From contig CM031879.1 of the NCBI GenBank assembly GCA_018697195.1, forward strand, positions 46,150,048 to 46,214,047: 64,000 nt of DNA, written 5' to 3'. Positions 12,801 through 26,035 of the stretch are shown one piece after another. The stretch is from Certhia americana (lineage: Eukaryota; Chordata; Aves; Passeriformes; Certhiidae). The notes beneath the pieces were generated by a model. The model was not told the origin of the DNA. It saw only the letters and a list, made by a program, of their open reading frames with translations, and did not search any database. The translations under genes were made by a program, and so were the position numbers. Each line of letters opens with the position of its first letter. Position 1 is the stretch's first letter.

Positions 12801-15800
12801 AAAAGCAATCAGCTTTATATATGCACACTAATTACAGTCAGACATTCCACCCCTTATGGAAAGGGCAAGACAAGGCAAATATGGAAAAAAGCAGTCTCCA
12901 GAAGTGACCATTTCACACAAGTATTTGTAATGGAAAAAACCACAAGTCTAAGGAGATGAAAATAATTGGTAATCACAGCTGAGTTTCCTAGTACTTAGCC
13001 TGGTTCTTCTCCTACTTGTAGTTTCCCCACCTGTCTAGCTGCATTATTCGAGCAGAATTACTTTTGATTTTTACAGCTAAAGAGAAAAGTGAATCAGGAC
13101 TTTTGTGATTAGAATAGAATTTACATTGGTGGTATATAAAAATACCAACCTAACAGATGGAAATGATACACAATGCTAAAAAGATTAAGGTGCCAGGATA
13201 CCACTGTTCAGTGTAATATTGAAAATATCAGCTTTTCAAAAAAAGGAATTTTACTAGAATGCCCTTCAGAGATCATTGACATTTTCCCCACCCTTTGGCA
13301 GCAGTGGTTTTAAACGTTTCTTTGAAAGAATCAGAGTTAGGGAAGGGAATATGCACGTTTTCATGTATATTTAGAATTTCTTTTAATAATAATGGCATTC
13401 AATCAGAGGGAAAGGAAGCATGTATTTTCCTCAGCCCATAAGGAAGAAAATAAAAAAAGGCTGAAAATTCTGTCATACTGCAACCACAAATCTTGACTGA
13501 TTTATTTTTAGCAAATAAATACATACGCCATAAAATTCTGAACTCCACTTCGAATCGTGGGAGTCTTGATTAGCTGTGGATACATATTTGCAGCATGGTC
13601 ATACATTTGCCTGAAAGAACAAGAGTAATAGAGTTATTCCCTTCTATCTTCTGTTTACCAACCAGTTAATCAACATGCCTTGACGCACAAGCAACACAGG
13701 CCACAAAGTAAGTTTTTCCTACTCAAAGCAAACACTCCAGTGCATGACAAATAGCAAAACACAAAACAACTGTTAAAATGTGACTTAAAATAAATTACTT
13801 TGCCAATGCCTGCCCAAACTGCTGCACAATGGAAAGAAGATAAGCAAGAATGAGATTGAACTACTTCAAAACAGAACTTCACATTCAGGGAATATTTGTA
13901 GGCCAGAAGCATCTTGAAAGCATTAGCACATTAATTTAAGCACAACAAAAATATTTTTCTGGAGAGCTATGCTATTTAATATTAAAAAAAAACACAGAGG
14001 CAAAGGTAATAAAATTTGTTGATTCAGTTCATTTCACTCTTCAGAGAGAGAATTTCATAATGATATCAAGCAGGTTTTTCTTGCCAGTAAGTATGTTCCT
14101 TTCTGTTAAACCAAAGTATCACCATTTTTAAGAGTGTATAAGATGATCCTACATGTTACCACAGAAACTCCCACTCATGGCAGCCCTAAATAGTTTCAGC
14201 TTTATGGAGACTAAAATTCTTGTGATTTTTTTTCTGTTGTTAAATTCAGTTAGCTGTTTTGTTCACATTAACTATTAAAAACAAAAGTTGAAAGGGCTTT
14301 TTGTTGCTTGGTTGGTTAGGGATTTTTTGTTTGTTTTCTTGAAGTTAAGTCCTTCAAGATGAAATCAACTGTCAAAAAATGTTCAAGGAGCCCAGAATTA
14401 AACCCACTCTTCCATTTTAGCTGAAATGTAATTGTCTGATCCAAGCCAAAATAAAACTTCAGCATATCTCTTAATATGAGTTAAACTTAACCAACATTTT
14501 TTTCAGTCACTATTTAAGAAAAAAAAAAAAAAAAAAAAAAGAAAAGAAGGACATCAGCAGAGAATTATTTTGCTAAGGTCTGGAGTTGATAGAGATAGAA
14601 TTACATCCATCATCAGTACATTTATCTCCTACTAAGTGCTGAGAGAAAGAAAACAGCACTGAGAAACAGATATCAGCCTCAAGGAAAGCCCATGCCAGCA
14701 GGGCAGAATTCCTGTAGTAAAACTTATAAGGGCAGCTTTCTCTGAGAGGAATGGAGATGGGAGCTCTGCACAGTTTCTGTCAGGGCATAATTAGGGAAGA
14801 CGGACAGAGATGATAGAATGGTTTGCTGATGACTGGAGAATCATCCACTGACCTTCTCCCCTCTGCTGTCCCTTGCCCCATTCCCAGACAATTGCATGAA
14901 CTTGATAGCATGATCCTGCTGCTTCTCATCTCAGCTCTGGTACCATTCTGACAATCAACTCAAATTGTCTCACACATTCAGCAAAAAAACTTACACTAAT
15001 CCAGCAAAAATGTAATTTGTTTTTATTTGTAGTTTGAATTAGGTTGTGATAGGGAGATCCTGAGACAAGAGGGGACGACAGCTTTGCACCATTATATTTG
15101 TCACAGAACTGCAGCTCCAGCAACAAATTTAATTCTAGTTTCCTGTCTCACATGCAGCACAAGAATACATAAAATATCATAACCTACTCCCAGAAGACAG
15201 CAAGAAAATTGGAGAAACAGATCAATATTCTCCACTCCTGCATATTCAAAGAGAATTTGGCAAATAAAAATCCCAAGTAATTTTAGGAAGGGAACGAGAG
15301 CATAACATACTCCATATTAGAAATCAGAGCTCTCATGTCACTAAAGAAAAGCAAATAGCACAAGCTGGTCTATCTGACAGATGATCATTTAGTGATTAGA
15401 GCCAGATGAGGAAGATAAAATCCAGCTCGAATACTGGCCTAACCACTGCCTACGCCAGGACAAATGTCCAGGCTTCCAGACTCAACCATCAACTCAGCTC
15501 CCTATTTTGCACTCAAAGGTTATGCAACTCAAAGCAGATTTTACAGCAGCAGTATCTTTAAGCTGTCATGACTGATGTAGAGACTGGATTAGGTCAGAAT
15601 CATGTGACTGAAAACACCTTCTTTAATGGCTTTCACTCTTACTTGCTAACAGAGGACAGACAATTCCTGGAATTTTATTTTTTTTTAATGACCAACGTTA
15701 TCAAAAATGTTTCCCCCAGTTGCTCTCTTTACCTTTTTTTTGCTTTAACAAAGCTTCTACACACATGGCTTGTGTGTTTTGTAAAGGCATTATTCTCTGA

Positions 15801-18800
15801 ATTAAATTGGATCACTACAGTAAGGCTTTGCAACTACATCTATGGCCCAATACAAGGCAATTGCAAATCTGGGACAAGAATTCCAAGCCTAAAACCAGAA
15901 AAGCAGAGTCCTCCTTTAAATTAGTGAGGAAGATGACAGGACTCAGGTCAGCTGAGGCTATATGAGGAAAGAGTAAAATTTATGTTGCTTCAAATTTAAA
16001 TAGTGCTGTTAGGTACCTGGCATGTCCCAGTTGGAACTGACTTAAAATAATGTCACAGATTTAGATGTCTTCTGCTACTAAGTCAGGCCTCATTAACACT
16101 TCTGTGTTAGAAATGGGGAAAGTCATATCTAAGAAACCTAGAGCAAGTACCTTGGGTAGATGATAAGACTGGACTTTGTAGAAAGGTAAGAGATTTGGAA
16201 TAAAAACAAGTGTTTGTTTTAAAAACAAGACACTACAGGCACTAGCATTCAATTTATCCAACGTCTAACTAGGCATTTTATAAACTTATGGGTACTCTCA
16301 TAATCAAATCAGGTGTCAACACTAGAAAGATAAAGCATGCTCTAGAGAAGAAATCGCTGGAAAACTGGTCAGACTATTGCTTTTCCTACCACTGACCTAT
16401 ACAATTAGAGATGAGATTAATTCTTCCCCAGTAATCCAATATAAACAGTTATAGCATATTTAATATTTTGATTTTTTTAAAAATCTGGTTATTTTGCACA
16501 CTGTTTAGGTTCCTACCATAGGCAAAGCATATACTTTTAAGAGATACTTTGCCACTCTTTTTTCACTAGTTAAAGGCCTAGCTGTATCTGGAAACTCCCC
16601 TTCATGCCCTAAGAGTAATGTGAGATCTGAGCTAGATGAGAATTCCTGCAGGTCTCCAAACTGCAGGCACTGCCAAGCTTAACCTCCTGCTCATCCAACA
16701 GCTTCTGTAGGAAGCTGTACTTCAACATGGGTTCAGGCACCAACATTTCCTTCCTATCAGAGCTCTTCCTAGTAGGACTACGATGATTTCTGCAAAGAGC
16801 CACCCTGGGTCTGCTTCATGGAGACTTTACCACCTATGGATACAAGACAGCTGGAGACCTTGGAGTTGTTCAGACTACAGCCATGTACTAAAAAGCACTT
16901 CAATTACCAAGCACACCCAATGTTTTCACATTGGAAGGCTGTGCCTGAATCACCTGAGGTGCTTGTAAAGGTAAGTCACATAAGGGTCTTCACTCCAGTG
17001 GCTAAGTGGCTGACAATGCAAATAAAACCTTCCCCATAGCTAAACACTACCTATACTCTCCCTTGTTCTAACCAAGAACTTAAAAGAAAAGCTTGAGCTG
17101 TGGGCACCAATGTGTGCAAAAGAAGAACAAGAGCGTTTAGAGACACCTTCTCTAAGGAAAGTTGTGATGGTGCTAGAGTTTCTCCCTAAAACAGGCTAAA
17201 TGGACCAGGCAGTCTGATAGGAATAAAGTTACTGACTGAGAAAAGCTGTTTCCCAGTTTTACTTCAGAAGATTTGTTTAACTGTCCCATAGATAGAACAT
17301 CTGCCTGAATGTTAAAATTAAGATTCTCTAAATTTCTAGGCAAGATGAAGGACAAATGGAGTTCTGAGTGCAGTCTTAACATCTGCAGACTTACCGAGTT
17401 CTCACTACTCCTGCAATTTAGGAAATTGCAAACACAGTCTATAAAAGGATTCATTAGTTGCAGTTTGCCAAATCAAAAACCCACTGAGGTCATGCAGCTA
17501 AAACCAGAGTAATAGGTTCTCTGTCTTATCAAGGGTCAAGAGAGTACATCCCTATTTCATCTCTGCTCCTTACCTGAAACATTTTCAAAAGGTATTCTTA
17601 GCTTCTGGAGAAGCCTTCTTTACCCAAAATTGCTTTACACAGCCTGACAAAAAAACCTTGTTTGTAACCCACAGTGAAAAATACACTTGCACTGCAGTCA
17701 CAGATGGACGATGGGACAAAGAAATAGAAAAAAAAAATAAACTCAGACAGTATGGATAATATTTGATACTCATTTTATTGACAGCAAGCATTTTCAGGTT
17801 TTGCACTTGTCAGGGGATTTCTTGGTGGATTTTCTCAAAAAGTCTCCCCAGAAAAGAAGGCTTTGGCTACTTCTGGTTTGCATCTTCACCCACCCTTGCA
17901 CTTAAAACCTCCTTTCAAACAGCTGAATTTCCCATTTTGCTTAAAAGCCTAAGTCTCAAGCCATACTTTTCCACATTACTACAAACCCTCAGCGTCACTT
18001 CTGTTGATTACTGGTTCTGTTATATCCACTTCCTTACAAAGGGCCACTCAGTGCTGGAGCTGTTAGTCCAGGAGTAACAGCAGTCAAGGCTAGGAACCAT
18101 CCTCAGTAAGCACATGACCTGCAGAAGGCAAAAGCCTTGAGCAGAAGAACTTGGAGAATTTCACTTCTGTGAATCTTCACTTAACAAACACCAAAAAAAA
18201 AAAAAAAAAGAAAAAAAAAAGGGAAACCTCATTCCTCTAAAACTTAGCCTAGAATAATACAGCAGATAAATCCCTGCAGATGCTGTTTCACATTCAAACC
18301 ACATTAAAAGGAACAGACACATACTTAAGTTTGTTACAAACCCAGGAAGACGCACAAATCTACTATGGAGGCAGAAGAGGAACAGGGTGTAAGTTGTTCC
18401 TCCTACAGCACTACTTCACATCTAATTGAGCTTAGCATGGACTGGGCTACCTGTAGTATGACAAAACTTAAGCTTAATCACCTATTGATTAACACACCTA
18501 GCTAAAGCCTTAGGAAAAAAACCTGTTGAGCGATACCCAACTTTAACAATATTCTAAATGTAATGCTAGCATTCCCCACATTCAGGGACAGTTTACATAA
18601 ACTGACTGAATAGCGCAAGGCAGTAACCTCTCACGCCAAATAATCCAACAACAGATCTCCCACAAACTTCATTTCCTCTCCTGTCTGGAGTACAGGTTGG
18701 GTACTATAAACTTTAGGACACCTTCACTCTCTCAGAAGTGTTTTGTTATTGACAAATATTACTTTATTGAATTTCCTTTACACAATTCCAGAGACCTAGG

Positions 18801-21800
18801 TGCCTCACCAGCAGAACCTACTAGAGAGTCACATTATCATAGACTCAGAGAACTACCCATAAATATTAAGTGATCTTAAAATACCTTACTAATTAAATGA
18901 ATATAATCTTGTCCAGCAGCCATATCTGAAAAATGTTCAGCAACCTTCCCTTGCTGGGTATTTATTTCAGTGTTCTGAAAGCAAAGTTGGTGAAGCCAAA
19001 AAGTCAAGTCACAACAGCCATTGCCAATTTCTCCCAGCTATGTCCTAGCATCAGAATTTTGGAATTTTTCTTTTCCTATGACTATGTTGATAGAGCAAAA
19101 GATGGAGCTTGTTCAACAACAAGCCACATATCATGTTCTTAGCTGTATCAGCTATAGAGAATCATGGAATCTCTTATAAGACTGGAAAAGACCCTTAAGA
19201 TCATGAAATCCAACCTAGCACTGACATCTGCTATCAGTGAGTATTACATAGTGTCCGTCTTCCAACTTAGCCACAGAAGGTACAAATTTTGGTTAATTTT
19301 TTTGGTTGGCTATTGTTTAGGGTTATGGATTTTTCTGTTTGAATTATTTTAGAAAAAAAAACCCCTGCACTGGATTTGTAACAGTACAAAATTCTACCAC
19401 TTTTCATAGATGTGCACTGTGGGAAAGGCTCAGCTCCTCAGGGCTTTCAGGAGAACACTAACCCTTCTAGGCACACCCCAGGCTGCCTTCAGGTCTATAG
19501 TGTATATTTTACTTCTTTTTTAAGTTGGCCAAGTCAACTCCCCATGCTGTGAAGCTTCAATATCTGCTCTCTGGCAGTTTCTTCACAGTTATTTGCTGAA
19601 AAACATCCTTAAGGAAGCCCTGCAGACCTTGCTAGCAACATTTCTCTCTGCCTGATCTGCTCTCAACTGCCTGATCTGTGACCTAACTACAGGCTGGGGC
19701 AATAACAACACTTTCTGCTACTCCTTATGCACTTCCTTACACTTATGTAATTTTGTGATTACACTACTTAATTAGTAATAGTAGTTAGTTACCAGACACA
19801 GTACCCATCTATTTCACCAAGGTGTTGGGAGATCCTACAGAATGAGAAGGTGAGGGCACATCTTCGTCCCATAATGAAGAAGCTATACTTCGTACCTGCT
19901 ATTAATTAAAAGAACAGCATACAGCTGCAAAATGTATTAGTTTAAATGGAAAGGAATTTAGGGCAATGAAAGCAAACAAAAAACCTCACAAGCACAGGAA
20001 TCCACTGGAAGTGTCATGAATTGAGTTGCTTCCTGAGGTACTTACGGAGCTGTAAGATAGCCTTCCAAGAAGCCAGCAACATACATAATATCTTCATTGC
20101 TTAAGGTCTGAGTGCCATAGCCTGCTCTAATCTCCAGGACTCCCCAGCCTGTTGTCAGTAGACTGTTGTTGTAGAAGCCATAGGCATCTCCACTCCTGTC
20201 CAGGGTGTTCCTGACCTGAAGTGTTTTTTCAGCTCTATTCCAGTACACAGTTGCATAGCGGAGTTCTGTGGTGGAGAAGAAAGGAGGTAAGGGAAACAAA
20301 CATTTAAGTAGGTGTTTCCTGTGCAATACTGAAATGTCAAGACAGTATTTTGGCAATCTAAAAAAGTTAATTTTATAGCTTTTCATCACGCTTAGTTCTA
20401 CTACAGAGATCAATGTTAATGTTAACATACTGAAAAAGGGAATGAGGACTAACTGGAGTATTACAAAAGCTCACAGCTAAACATTCTCATGTTATTTTTC
20501 TGGAAGTTATCTACAACTCTTTCAGTGCACAGCTCCAGCATAGCAGTGTTGACATAAAATGTTGAAAAGTATTTTCTTACGTGGCCCAGAAGACAATGCA
20601 TAAAAATCTTATTGAAAGCAACTTTAGAAGACAGCGTGCCTTAGCAACTGCAAAGGATTATAAACTACTGCTGACTTAATTTTCCACCTAAAGATTCAGA
20701 AACTTGCAAAAGCTTTCTACACTGACCTTCTGAGGAACCAATCCCTGAGGTGGTGTAGCAGAAGCACTAGGACTCAGTGGATCACAAGCTTAAAATCAAA
20801 AGCACAGCAGGTATGCAATCCTTTACAAGGTATACAATGTCTACCATCTATCTGAAATAGAATTGATCCCAAGCATGATACAAACAAGAAGGAAGAGAGT
20901 TAGACTTCTCAGAGTTCCATTTGAACTGCTGTTTTAAGAAACATTCTTGATTACTTGTATTTTAATCCTGCAAAGCTGAAGAACAAAGAGCAAGGTAAAC
21001 TGCTTTCTGAAAAAAAAAGAACAAACCAAACCACCAAACAATAACAGTATCAGAAAAAGTCCCACACTCTACAATTCATCCTCTCTAAGATGAGCTGTGA
21101 TAATATCAGCTCTCCTTGTATGACTGATCAAATCACTGCTACATCACTGTGAGAAGAGCTAAAAAATTGTATGTCAGAGGTCCCAGAAATATTTGAGAAG
21201 TTTTAAGGGATAGGTCAGTTTTCATGATGTACTAGAGACACTTCCCATGGGAACAGAAAATGCATTAGCAGAACCAGAATTTTAGTAGCAAAAGAATTTT
21301 GCTTTATCCATATTGTATGAAAAGAAGTAGTCACATAAGTCTATTTAGAGATGAAGCAATTTCAGGGATTTGGAGCACAGTGTTTAAAAATTTGCAACAA
21401 ACATTGAGAGGCCTTTAAAGAAATAGCATCAAGGTAGCTGTTATAGTTTAATAACAATGCTGGAAAAAACTATTTCCCATTACTGCTTTTTCTTTTGATT
21501 GACTCATCGTCTCATTTGACCTTGCAGTTGGAGTTAAAACTACAAGCTTATAAACATGTCTACACTACATTGTATTCAATGAATTTTGTACCACCTAATA
21601 TGTTTAAATTTTGTTCTGTGTTCATCTAAACAAGCAGGACTACCTTTGCCAAGAAAATCATCCAGAAACATAACACAGAATACAGATATACAACAAGCAC
21701 ATGCACATTTTCAAACAGCCCTGTTTGAGTTACAAAAAAATCCAGGAGCCTTCCTATAGAATAATATTGGCATTTTTTTATTTATTTTTGAGGGTGAGGC

Positions 21801-24800
21801 AGGGGCCCTAGCACCTCTTATCCCAGCAGTCATATTGGCCAATTTTTGCACATAAAACAATTGCAATGTCTCCATGAACCTACAAATTATTCTTTCATCA
21901 TGAAAGTTGACTTCCAAGTGTTCAACCTAGTAGGACTCCAATGAATCAAAGACTGTGACAATCTGTAACTATTCCATGAGAGTGCTGCTTAGAATAACCT
22001 CGATAACACACGAAAGCACACGCTATCTGTGATGAACGAGTCAAAATCCCCAAAATCCTGGGGGGATAGAGTAGGCCAGTGGAATCACCCTTCCCCTCTA
22101 TGAGCCAGCCTGGAGAATTGCATAGCATCAGCAATGCAGAGTTTCACCACAACCACCAGTGGGGTGGGAGAGAGATGTGCAGAAGTGAATGACAGAACAA
22201 GCCTAGAAAAAAGTTTCTTCTTTCTGCAGACAGTAGGGACTGAGAGGAGCCCTCCTTCAAGCTGCCTGCTTTTAAAGATACATCAACCCTTCTGCCAAAG
22301 ACAGATCCAGAAACAGCAACTATAGCTGGGAGAGCGCTGGAATTTCCACAGCAAGTGAGAAATATCTGCTTTTTGTTAAAATTATTCTCTAAATAATGGA
22401 AAAAGGAACATATTTCAGCCAGGAACAGGAGGTGGTAGTGGTCCCTTTGGGTTTTATGCTGAAACACCAAATCTGTTCTTTATCTTTTGGGCTCAGGACA
22501 GGCATTTCCAAAGTTATGTTAAAACTGGACACTGTCTTTTACTTGGTGGCAGCGGGGGAGTAGAAATACATACATGTGCACTAGAATATAAAACAAGCAA
22601 TTAAAGCAAATACTGAGATAGAGGACTGACACGAGGAAAGCTGGAGAGGACATGAAGGAACGGCAGTAATTTGCAATAAAAGAACAGAATTGCAAGAGAA
22701 GATGAAAAATTAAAGAAAAGCAGTATGGAGATTGCCCAAGACAATCTAACAAGCACACTATTACTAATATTTATTAAATAAATTAGAGCTACAAAAATAA
22801 CACCTCACATGCCTTAAGAATGCCAAAATTTATTTGGCAATATGCAACAGCTGCTTTTCCTTATGCTTTCCCAGCTCTAAGTTGTTTTTAAAACATACAT
22901 GTATCAAGTTAGGTTACTGGACTTCATAATTACAGAAACGAGTAGAACTCTTTTCCTTGCAGATGAAAGAACTACAAGGACTGGGGGTAAGAAATAATAT
23001 TCGTATTTTTCCTTAGTCTGACAAACAAGCCAACTCACAAGCAATGGAACACTGGTTAGTTCACACAAAACAAGCTAAATTAACAACTGTGAGCATCTCC
23101 TACTAATATGAAAACTACTGGTTTCCTGAACTACTAATTTTACTAATTTAACTACTAATTTTTATCTGTGGCTTTCCAAATGTGAACCTATCTTTTTGTA
23201 GAGGTGTTCATCATAGATTCCGCCTATAAACTTTCCACTAAATAATAGTTTTACTGAAAACTAATTTTGCATCATTTCAAAATGCAAAAAAAACTAGCAC
23301 AAAATCGCTTATTTGATTTCATTATATCCTCCCCTACAACCAATGTTCAATAGTAAAGATGGTATTATCATAGTATAGCATTTCAATATTTCAGGTCAAC
23401 CACAATAAGGGTGTTTCTGTCCAATTTTTTAATCTGACAGAGTTTGACCTACTTTCCCATTAAAAATTTTATAGAATCACAAAATGTTAAGGGTTGGAGT
23501 GACCTTAAAAGGCATCTAGTTCCAACCTCCCTGCCATAGGCAGGGTCACCTTTCACTAGAGCAGGTTGCTCAGGGCCCCATCCAACCTGGCCTTGAACAT
23601 TTCCAGGGATGGGGCATCCGTGCACAGCTGACTTGGGCAACCTGTGCCAGTTCCTCACCATCCTCACAGTAAAGAATTTCTTCCTGTATCTAATCTCAAT
23701 CTGCCCTCTTTCAGTATAAAACCACTGCCTTTTGTCCTGTTACTACATGCCCATATAGAAAGTCCATCTCCCTTTTTATAATCCCCCTCCAGGTACTGGA
23801 AGGCTGCAGTGAGGTCTCTCCAGAGCCTTCTCTTCTCCAGGCTGAACAATCCCAGCTCCCTCAGTACATCTTTGTAGGAGAGGTGCTCCATCCCTCTGAT
23901 CCCACATCTTTGTGACACTCCTCTGATCCTGCCTATCCACGTGTTTATTTTTTCTACAAGTATCTTTTAACTCTTTAAAAGGCTATATAACTCTAAAGGA
24001 CAAGGGAGATTTCTATACACGATTATGACTGGAATCTATTACAAAATAAAATTATTTCAGGGCTTCTCTAGAGATTAGCTTAAACCACACAAGAAATTAA
24101 CCCAGAGCCCAGTACTTTTCAAATAAACGAGTAAATGCTTTCTTGATCTGCCTGAATATAAGCTATTTGCGTTTTCTATTCTACTGGCCTTAACTGATCC
24201 TATTTCCTCATGCATTTCAGGTCTAAGTAATTTTTCAATTTGCTTCCAAAGACCTGTCATTATTTGAAGCCTAATCCTCAATCTGTTCTTACATCAATGA
24301 AATATTCAAATGTGACCTATGAATTAAGAGTTTCAGTCTTGTATGATTTTCATGTTCACAAGGATACTTACTAGTAAAGCTTAGCAAATGCAGCAAATTT
24401 GCCAAAACAGTTATAGGTACCTGGTATAGGTCACCCAGAGGAAACAAAAATAACCATTCAACAAGTAGCTTCACTAATCCCAGAACACCTCAATTTAAGT
24501 CACATCAAAGAACATTCTCCAGAAACATTTTCCAAAGTGTATGATGAATAATCTTCAAGGTAGTCAAAATGCTAAAAAACAATGAACCAATTAAAACAAA
24601 ACAAAACAAAAAAACCAAAACCCCCCACAAATGTAATCCATTTACTCTATTAAATAGCCTAAAGGCATTTCTATTTGCTCCTTCGTAGTTTTCTACCAGT
24701 AATTCAATTATGATGTTAGACATCAGTTGGGCATTAGGTGAAACTACCTCATACTCTGAACTTCCCTTCATTTCCTCTAGATAATTCACAGCTGACCCTT

Positions 24801-25815
24801 CCTTTGGTCCTCCTAACTGAAGTTTTTTTGCCAATCCAGGTAAAGGTTTAAAAGTATGTCTGCAAGATGAGACAGGACTGCCCACAAAATGATACCATCT
24901 TAACATTTTGCACCCAATGAAACAGCTGGTAAGTGAAATTTCTCCTTGGTTTGTGGCAATTAATACATTAACTGGGAAATTCCTGGAAGATAAGCACCAA
25001 ATACACCCATTAATTCTCCGGAATTTATTGAAAGCAGCAAACGAGCAGGATTCTGTGTCCCTGCCCGAGGCAGCGTGGTTGGAACAAGATGATCCTTAAG
25101 GCCCCTTCCAACTCAAACCATTCCGGAGCACTCCGTGTGAGTTCTGAAGCATAGACCGTGACCTATACCCACAAGGTAGCACTAAACCTCTGTTAATCTT
25201 AAATTGCAGCATGCTGTAGTCCACAGCACCACAACGAAGTCATCACCCTGAACGATCCCCGTGCCTAAATATGACACTGAAAACCAGCTCGGCTGGCAGC
25301 TCAAGGCAATTTCCCACTTGTTGGATCCTCAGTTTGATTCCCCACGCCCTTCTGGCAACCGGGAGGATGTTTAGAAAGCGCCGGCACCGCACACCCACGA
25401 GGCAGCACGGCCGTGGGGCACGAGGTGCTCCCGGGGCAGCCCCTGAGGGGGTCAGAGCCGGCCCGGCCCGCGGGGTCCCGCCGAGGGGAGCCGGCCCGGC
25501 GCCCTCGCACCCGCGTCCCAGGCAGCACGGGGCGGAGGCGCGGCTGCCAGAGGCGGCGGTACCCCGGTAGAGCCGCGCTGCCTCTGCCGCAGCCGAACCC
25601 GGGCCGGGCTACCCCTCCCGCAACCCCGGGGCCGGGGACACCCGCGGGGCAGCCCCGGTGCCTCCTTTCGTCCCGCCCACCACAGCGAGGGGGCTTTGGC
25701 CGGCCACCCCCCCCGCGCCCCTGCTCGCCTCACCTGCGCGGCCGCCCGCCACCGCCCACAGGAGGACGAGCGCCCAGCAGCAGCGGCACACACCACCGCC
25801 GCCCGCCCGGGCCAT
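3708..25815 (-). CDS. PLBD1: PLBD1, phospholipase B domain-containing 1 (exons 1-6 of gene; 3' part off the left edge)
   Basis: This is the 5' part of a phospholipase B-like gene. The family are secreted or lysosomal N-terminal-nucleophile hydrolases thought to deacylate glycerophospholipids after self-cleavage exposes a catalytic cysteine. Six exons (25734-25815, 20046-20265, 13527-13610, 11550-11688, 5014-5178, 3708-3852) join in frame into 278 codons plus one base. Residues 1-27 form a signal peptide with a hydrophobic core (ALVLLWAV). Hallmark motifs follow: [22 protein letters not shown] and [11 protein letters not shown] near residues 50-100, [16 protein letters not shown] near 145-160, and [11 protein letters not shown] with the putative nucleophile Cys at residue 225. 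FAHSSW and RIYKHWNFN follow in exon 6. The order and spacing match my memory of mammalian PLBD1 closely. The start is the only ATG that gives a signal peptide, and it lies in a CpG island. The remaining exons, encoding roughly the second half, are not in the first 3.7 kb and must lie beyond the left edge. Identity is very secure; the enzymatic role is family knowledge. Confidence 0.96.
5014..5178 (-). CDS. PLBD1: PLBD1 exon 5 (putative catalytic cysteine)
   Basis: This 165-nt exon of exactly 55 codons has acceptor CTTTATTCAG and donor AAG|GTGAGC. It encodes FQ-type core sequence [17 protein letters not shown], then a variable loop, then [11 protein letters not shown]. In the family the Cys after Gly-His is the nucleophile exposed by autocatalytic cleavage; here it is residue 225. 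The loop between DLIP and WDMG is 23 residues, longer than the about 15 I recall for human PLBD1, and carries an extra cysteine. Confidence 0.94.
5179..11549. other. PLBD1 intron 4, no gene seen
   Basis: This 6.4-kb stretch lies between exons 4 and 5. It is AT-rich with A or T homopolymer runs. The short open frames on both strands lack family motifs and are chance. I see no transposon that I can name. Confidence 0.7.
11550..11688 (-). CDS. PLBD1: PLBD1 exon 4
   Basis: This 139-nt exon has acceptor TTCCTCTGCAG and donor ACA|GTAAGA. It encodes [13 protein letters not shown] followed by [20 protein letters not shown], a well-conserved part of the N-terminal chain. It ends in phase 0, at residue 175. 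Confidence 0.95.
13527..13610 (-). CDS. PLBD1: PLBD1 exon 3
   Basis: This 84-nt exon has acceptor GTTCTTTCAG and donor GGC|GTATGT. It encodes [17 protein letters not shown] and then an IRSGVQNFM helix, matching the human segment that follows GYLTAP. It was found only by splice phase, because it is too short to stand out as an open frame. It ends in phase 2. Confidence 0.93.
13611..20045. other. PLBD1 intron 2, one CR1 tail, otherwise nothing recognised
   Basis: This 6.4-kb intron lies between exons 2 and 3. It holds poly(A) tracts at about 14519-14540 and 18193-18220 and a degraded CR1 3' fragment near 19158. No additional coding sequence is supported. Confidence 0.65.
19158..19237 (-). mobile_element. 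CR1 LINE 3'-end fragment
   Basis: The plus strand reads AGAATCATGGAATC, then GACTGGAAAAGACCC, TTAAGATCATGAAATCC and AACCTAGCACTGACATC. This is a diverged version of the reverse complement of the avian CR1 3' end, whose terminal ATTCTATGAT-like repeat would lie at the left. It is a short, old, 5'-truncated copy in PLBD1 intron 2. Confidence 0.75.
20046..20265 (-). CDS. PLBD1: PLBD1 exon 2
   Basis: The 220-nt exon has acceptor CTCCACCACAG and donor CC|GTAAG. It encodes residues 28-101, including the strongest family motifs, [22 protein letters not shown] and [13 protein letters not shown]. These are conserved across PLBD1 and PLBD2 and identify the gene on their own. It ends in phase 2; the split proline codon is completed by exon 3. 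Confidence 0.96.
23471..23938 (-). mobile_element. CR1 LINE, 5'-truncated copy
   Basis: On the plus strand it starts TATAGAATCACAAAATG and GGGTTGGAGTGACC, and continues with CATCTAGTTCCAACCTCC, CAGGTTGCTCAGGGCC, CCTTGAACATTTCCAGGG, GTAAAGAATTTCTTCC and CTTCTCTTCTCCAGGCTGAA. This is the well-known reverse complement of the chicken-repeat-1 3' region, so the element points to the minus strand. About 470 bases remain and similarity stops near 23938. The copy is fairly intact compared with the other CR1 pieces, suggesting a younger insertion. CR1 is typical of birds and supports the host call. Confidence 0.93.
25070..25125 (+). mobile_element. CR1 3'-tail fragment
   Basis: GCGTGGTTGGAACAAGATGA, then TCCTTAAGGCCCCTTCC and AACTCAAACCATTC, match the very 3' end of CR1 in forward orientation. 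Only the last 50 or so bases survive. It lies about 250 bases from the GC-rich island of PLBD1, inside intron 1. Confidence 0.75.
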
Positions 25816-26020
25816 GCCGCCGCTGCCCCGCGACTCCTCCGAGCGCCGAGAGGCGGCGGGACTTTAAGAAGTTGCCTCGCTCAGGGCAGGTCTCGCCGCT
25901 GCCCCCGCCTCCTCCGGCGCCCGCCCCGGCCGCGGCGCCCCGTGCTGGAGGTGGCCCCTGCCGGGGACGGTTGCTGCCCGCGGCGGCCGCCGGGATGTGC
26001 TCCGGGTGCGGCGGCACGTT
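25370..26020. promoter_or_regulatory. CpG island / inferred PLBD1 promoter
   Basis: By eye this stretch is much richer in G, C and CpG than anything else in the window. It surrounds the PLBD1 ATG at 25815 and its first splice donor. On the minus strand the bases just upstream of the ATG are GC-box-like (CCCCGCC-type and CGGGGC runs), with a TTAAAG stretch near 25863 but no clear TATA box. A broad CpG-type promoter is inferred; the transcription start is not visible. Confidence 0.8.
25734..25815 (-). CDS. PLBD1: PLBD1 exon 1 (start codon, signal peptide)
   Basis: The ATG at 25815-25813 opens an 82-nt coding exon of 27 codons plus one base. It begins MARAGGGG and contains the hydrophobic stretch WALVLLWAV, a typical signal peptide that sends the protein to the secretory or lysosomal route. 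The donor reads GCAG|GTGAGG. The leftover G joins AA of exon 2 to make Glu, so mature protein starts close to the ELRYATVYW segment. The exon is extremely GC-rich, as expected within the promoter island. Confidence 0.88.
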
Positions 26021-26035
26021 TCCTGCTCCGATACG

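Larger units (their letters stand above)
20266..25733. other. PLBD1 intron 1
   Basis: This 5.5-kb first intron contains the long CR1 copy at 23471-23938 and a CR1 tail near 25070, and its last few hundred bases fall in the CpG island. No other gene or RNA is recognised. Confidence 0.7.

Noticed and set aside
23449..23918. Minus-strand open frames of 72 and 84 codons
   Set aside because: They lie inside the CR1 3' region and are neither a reverse-transcriptase fragment nor a host gene.
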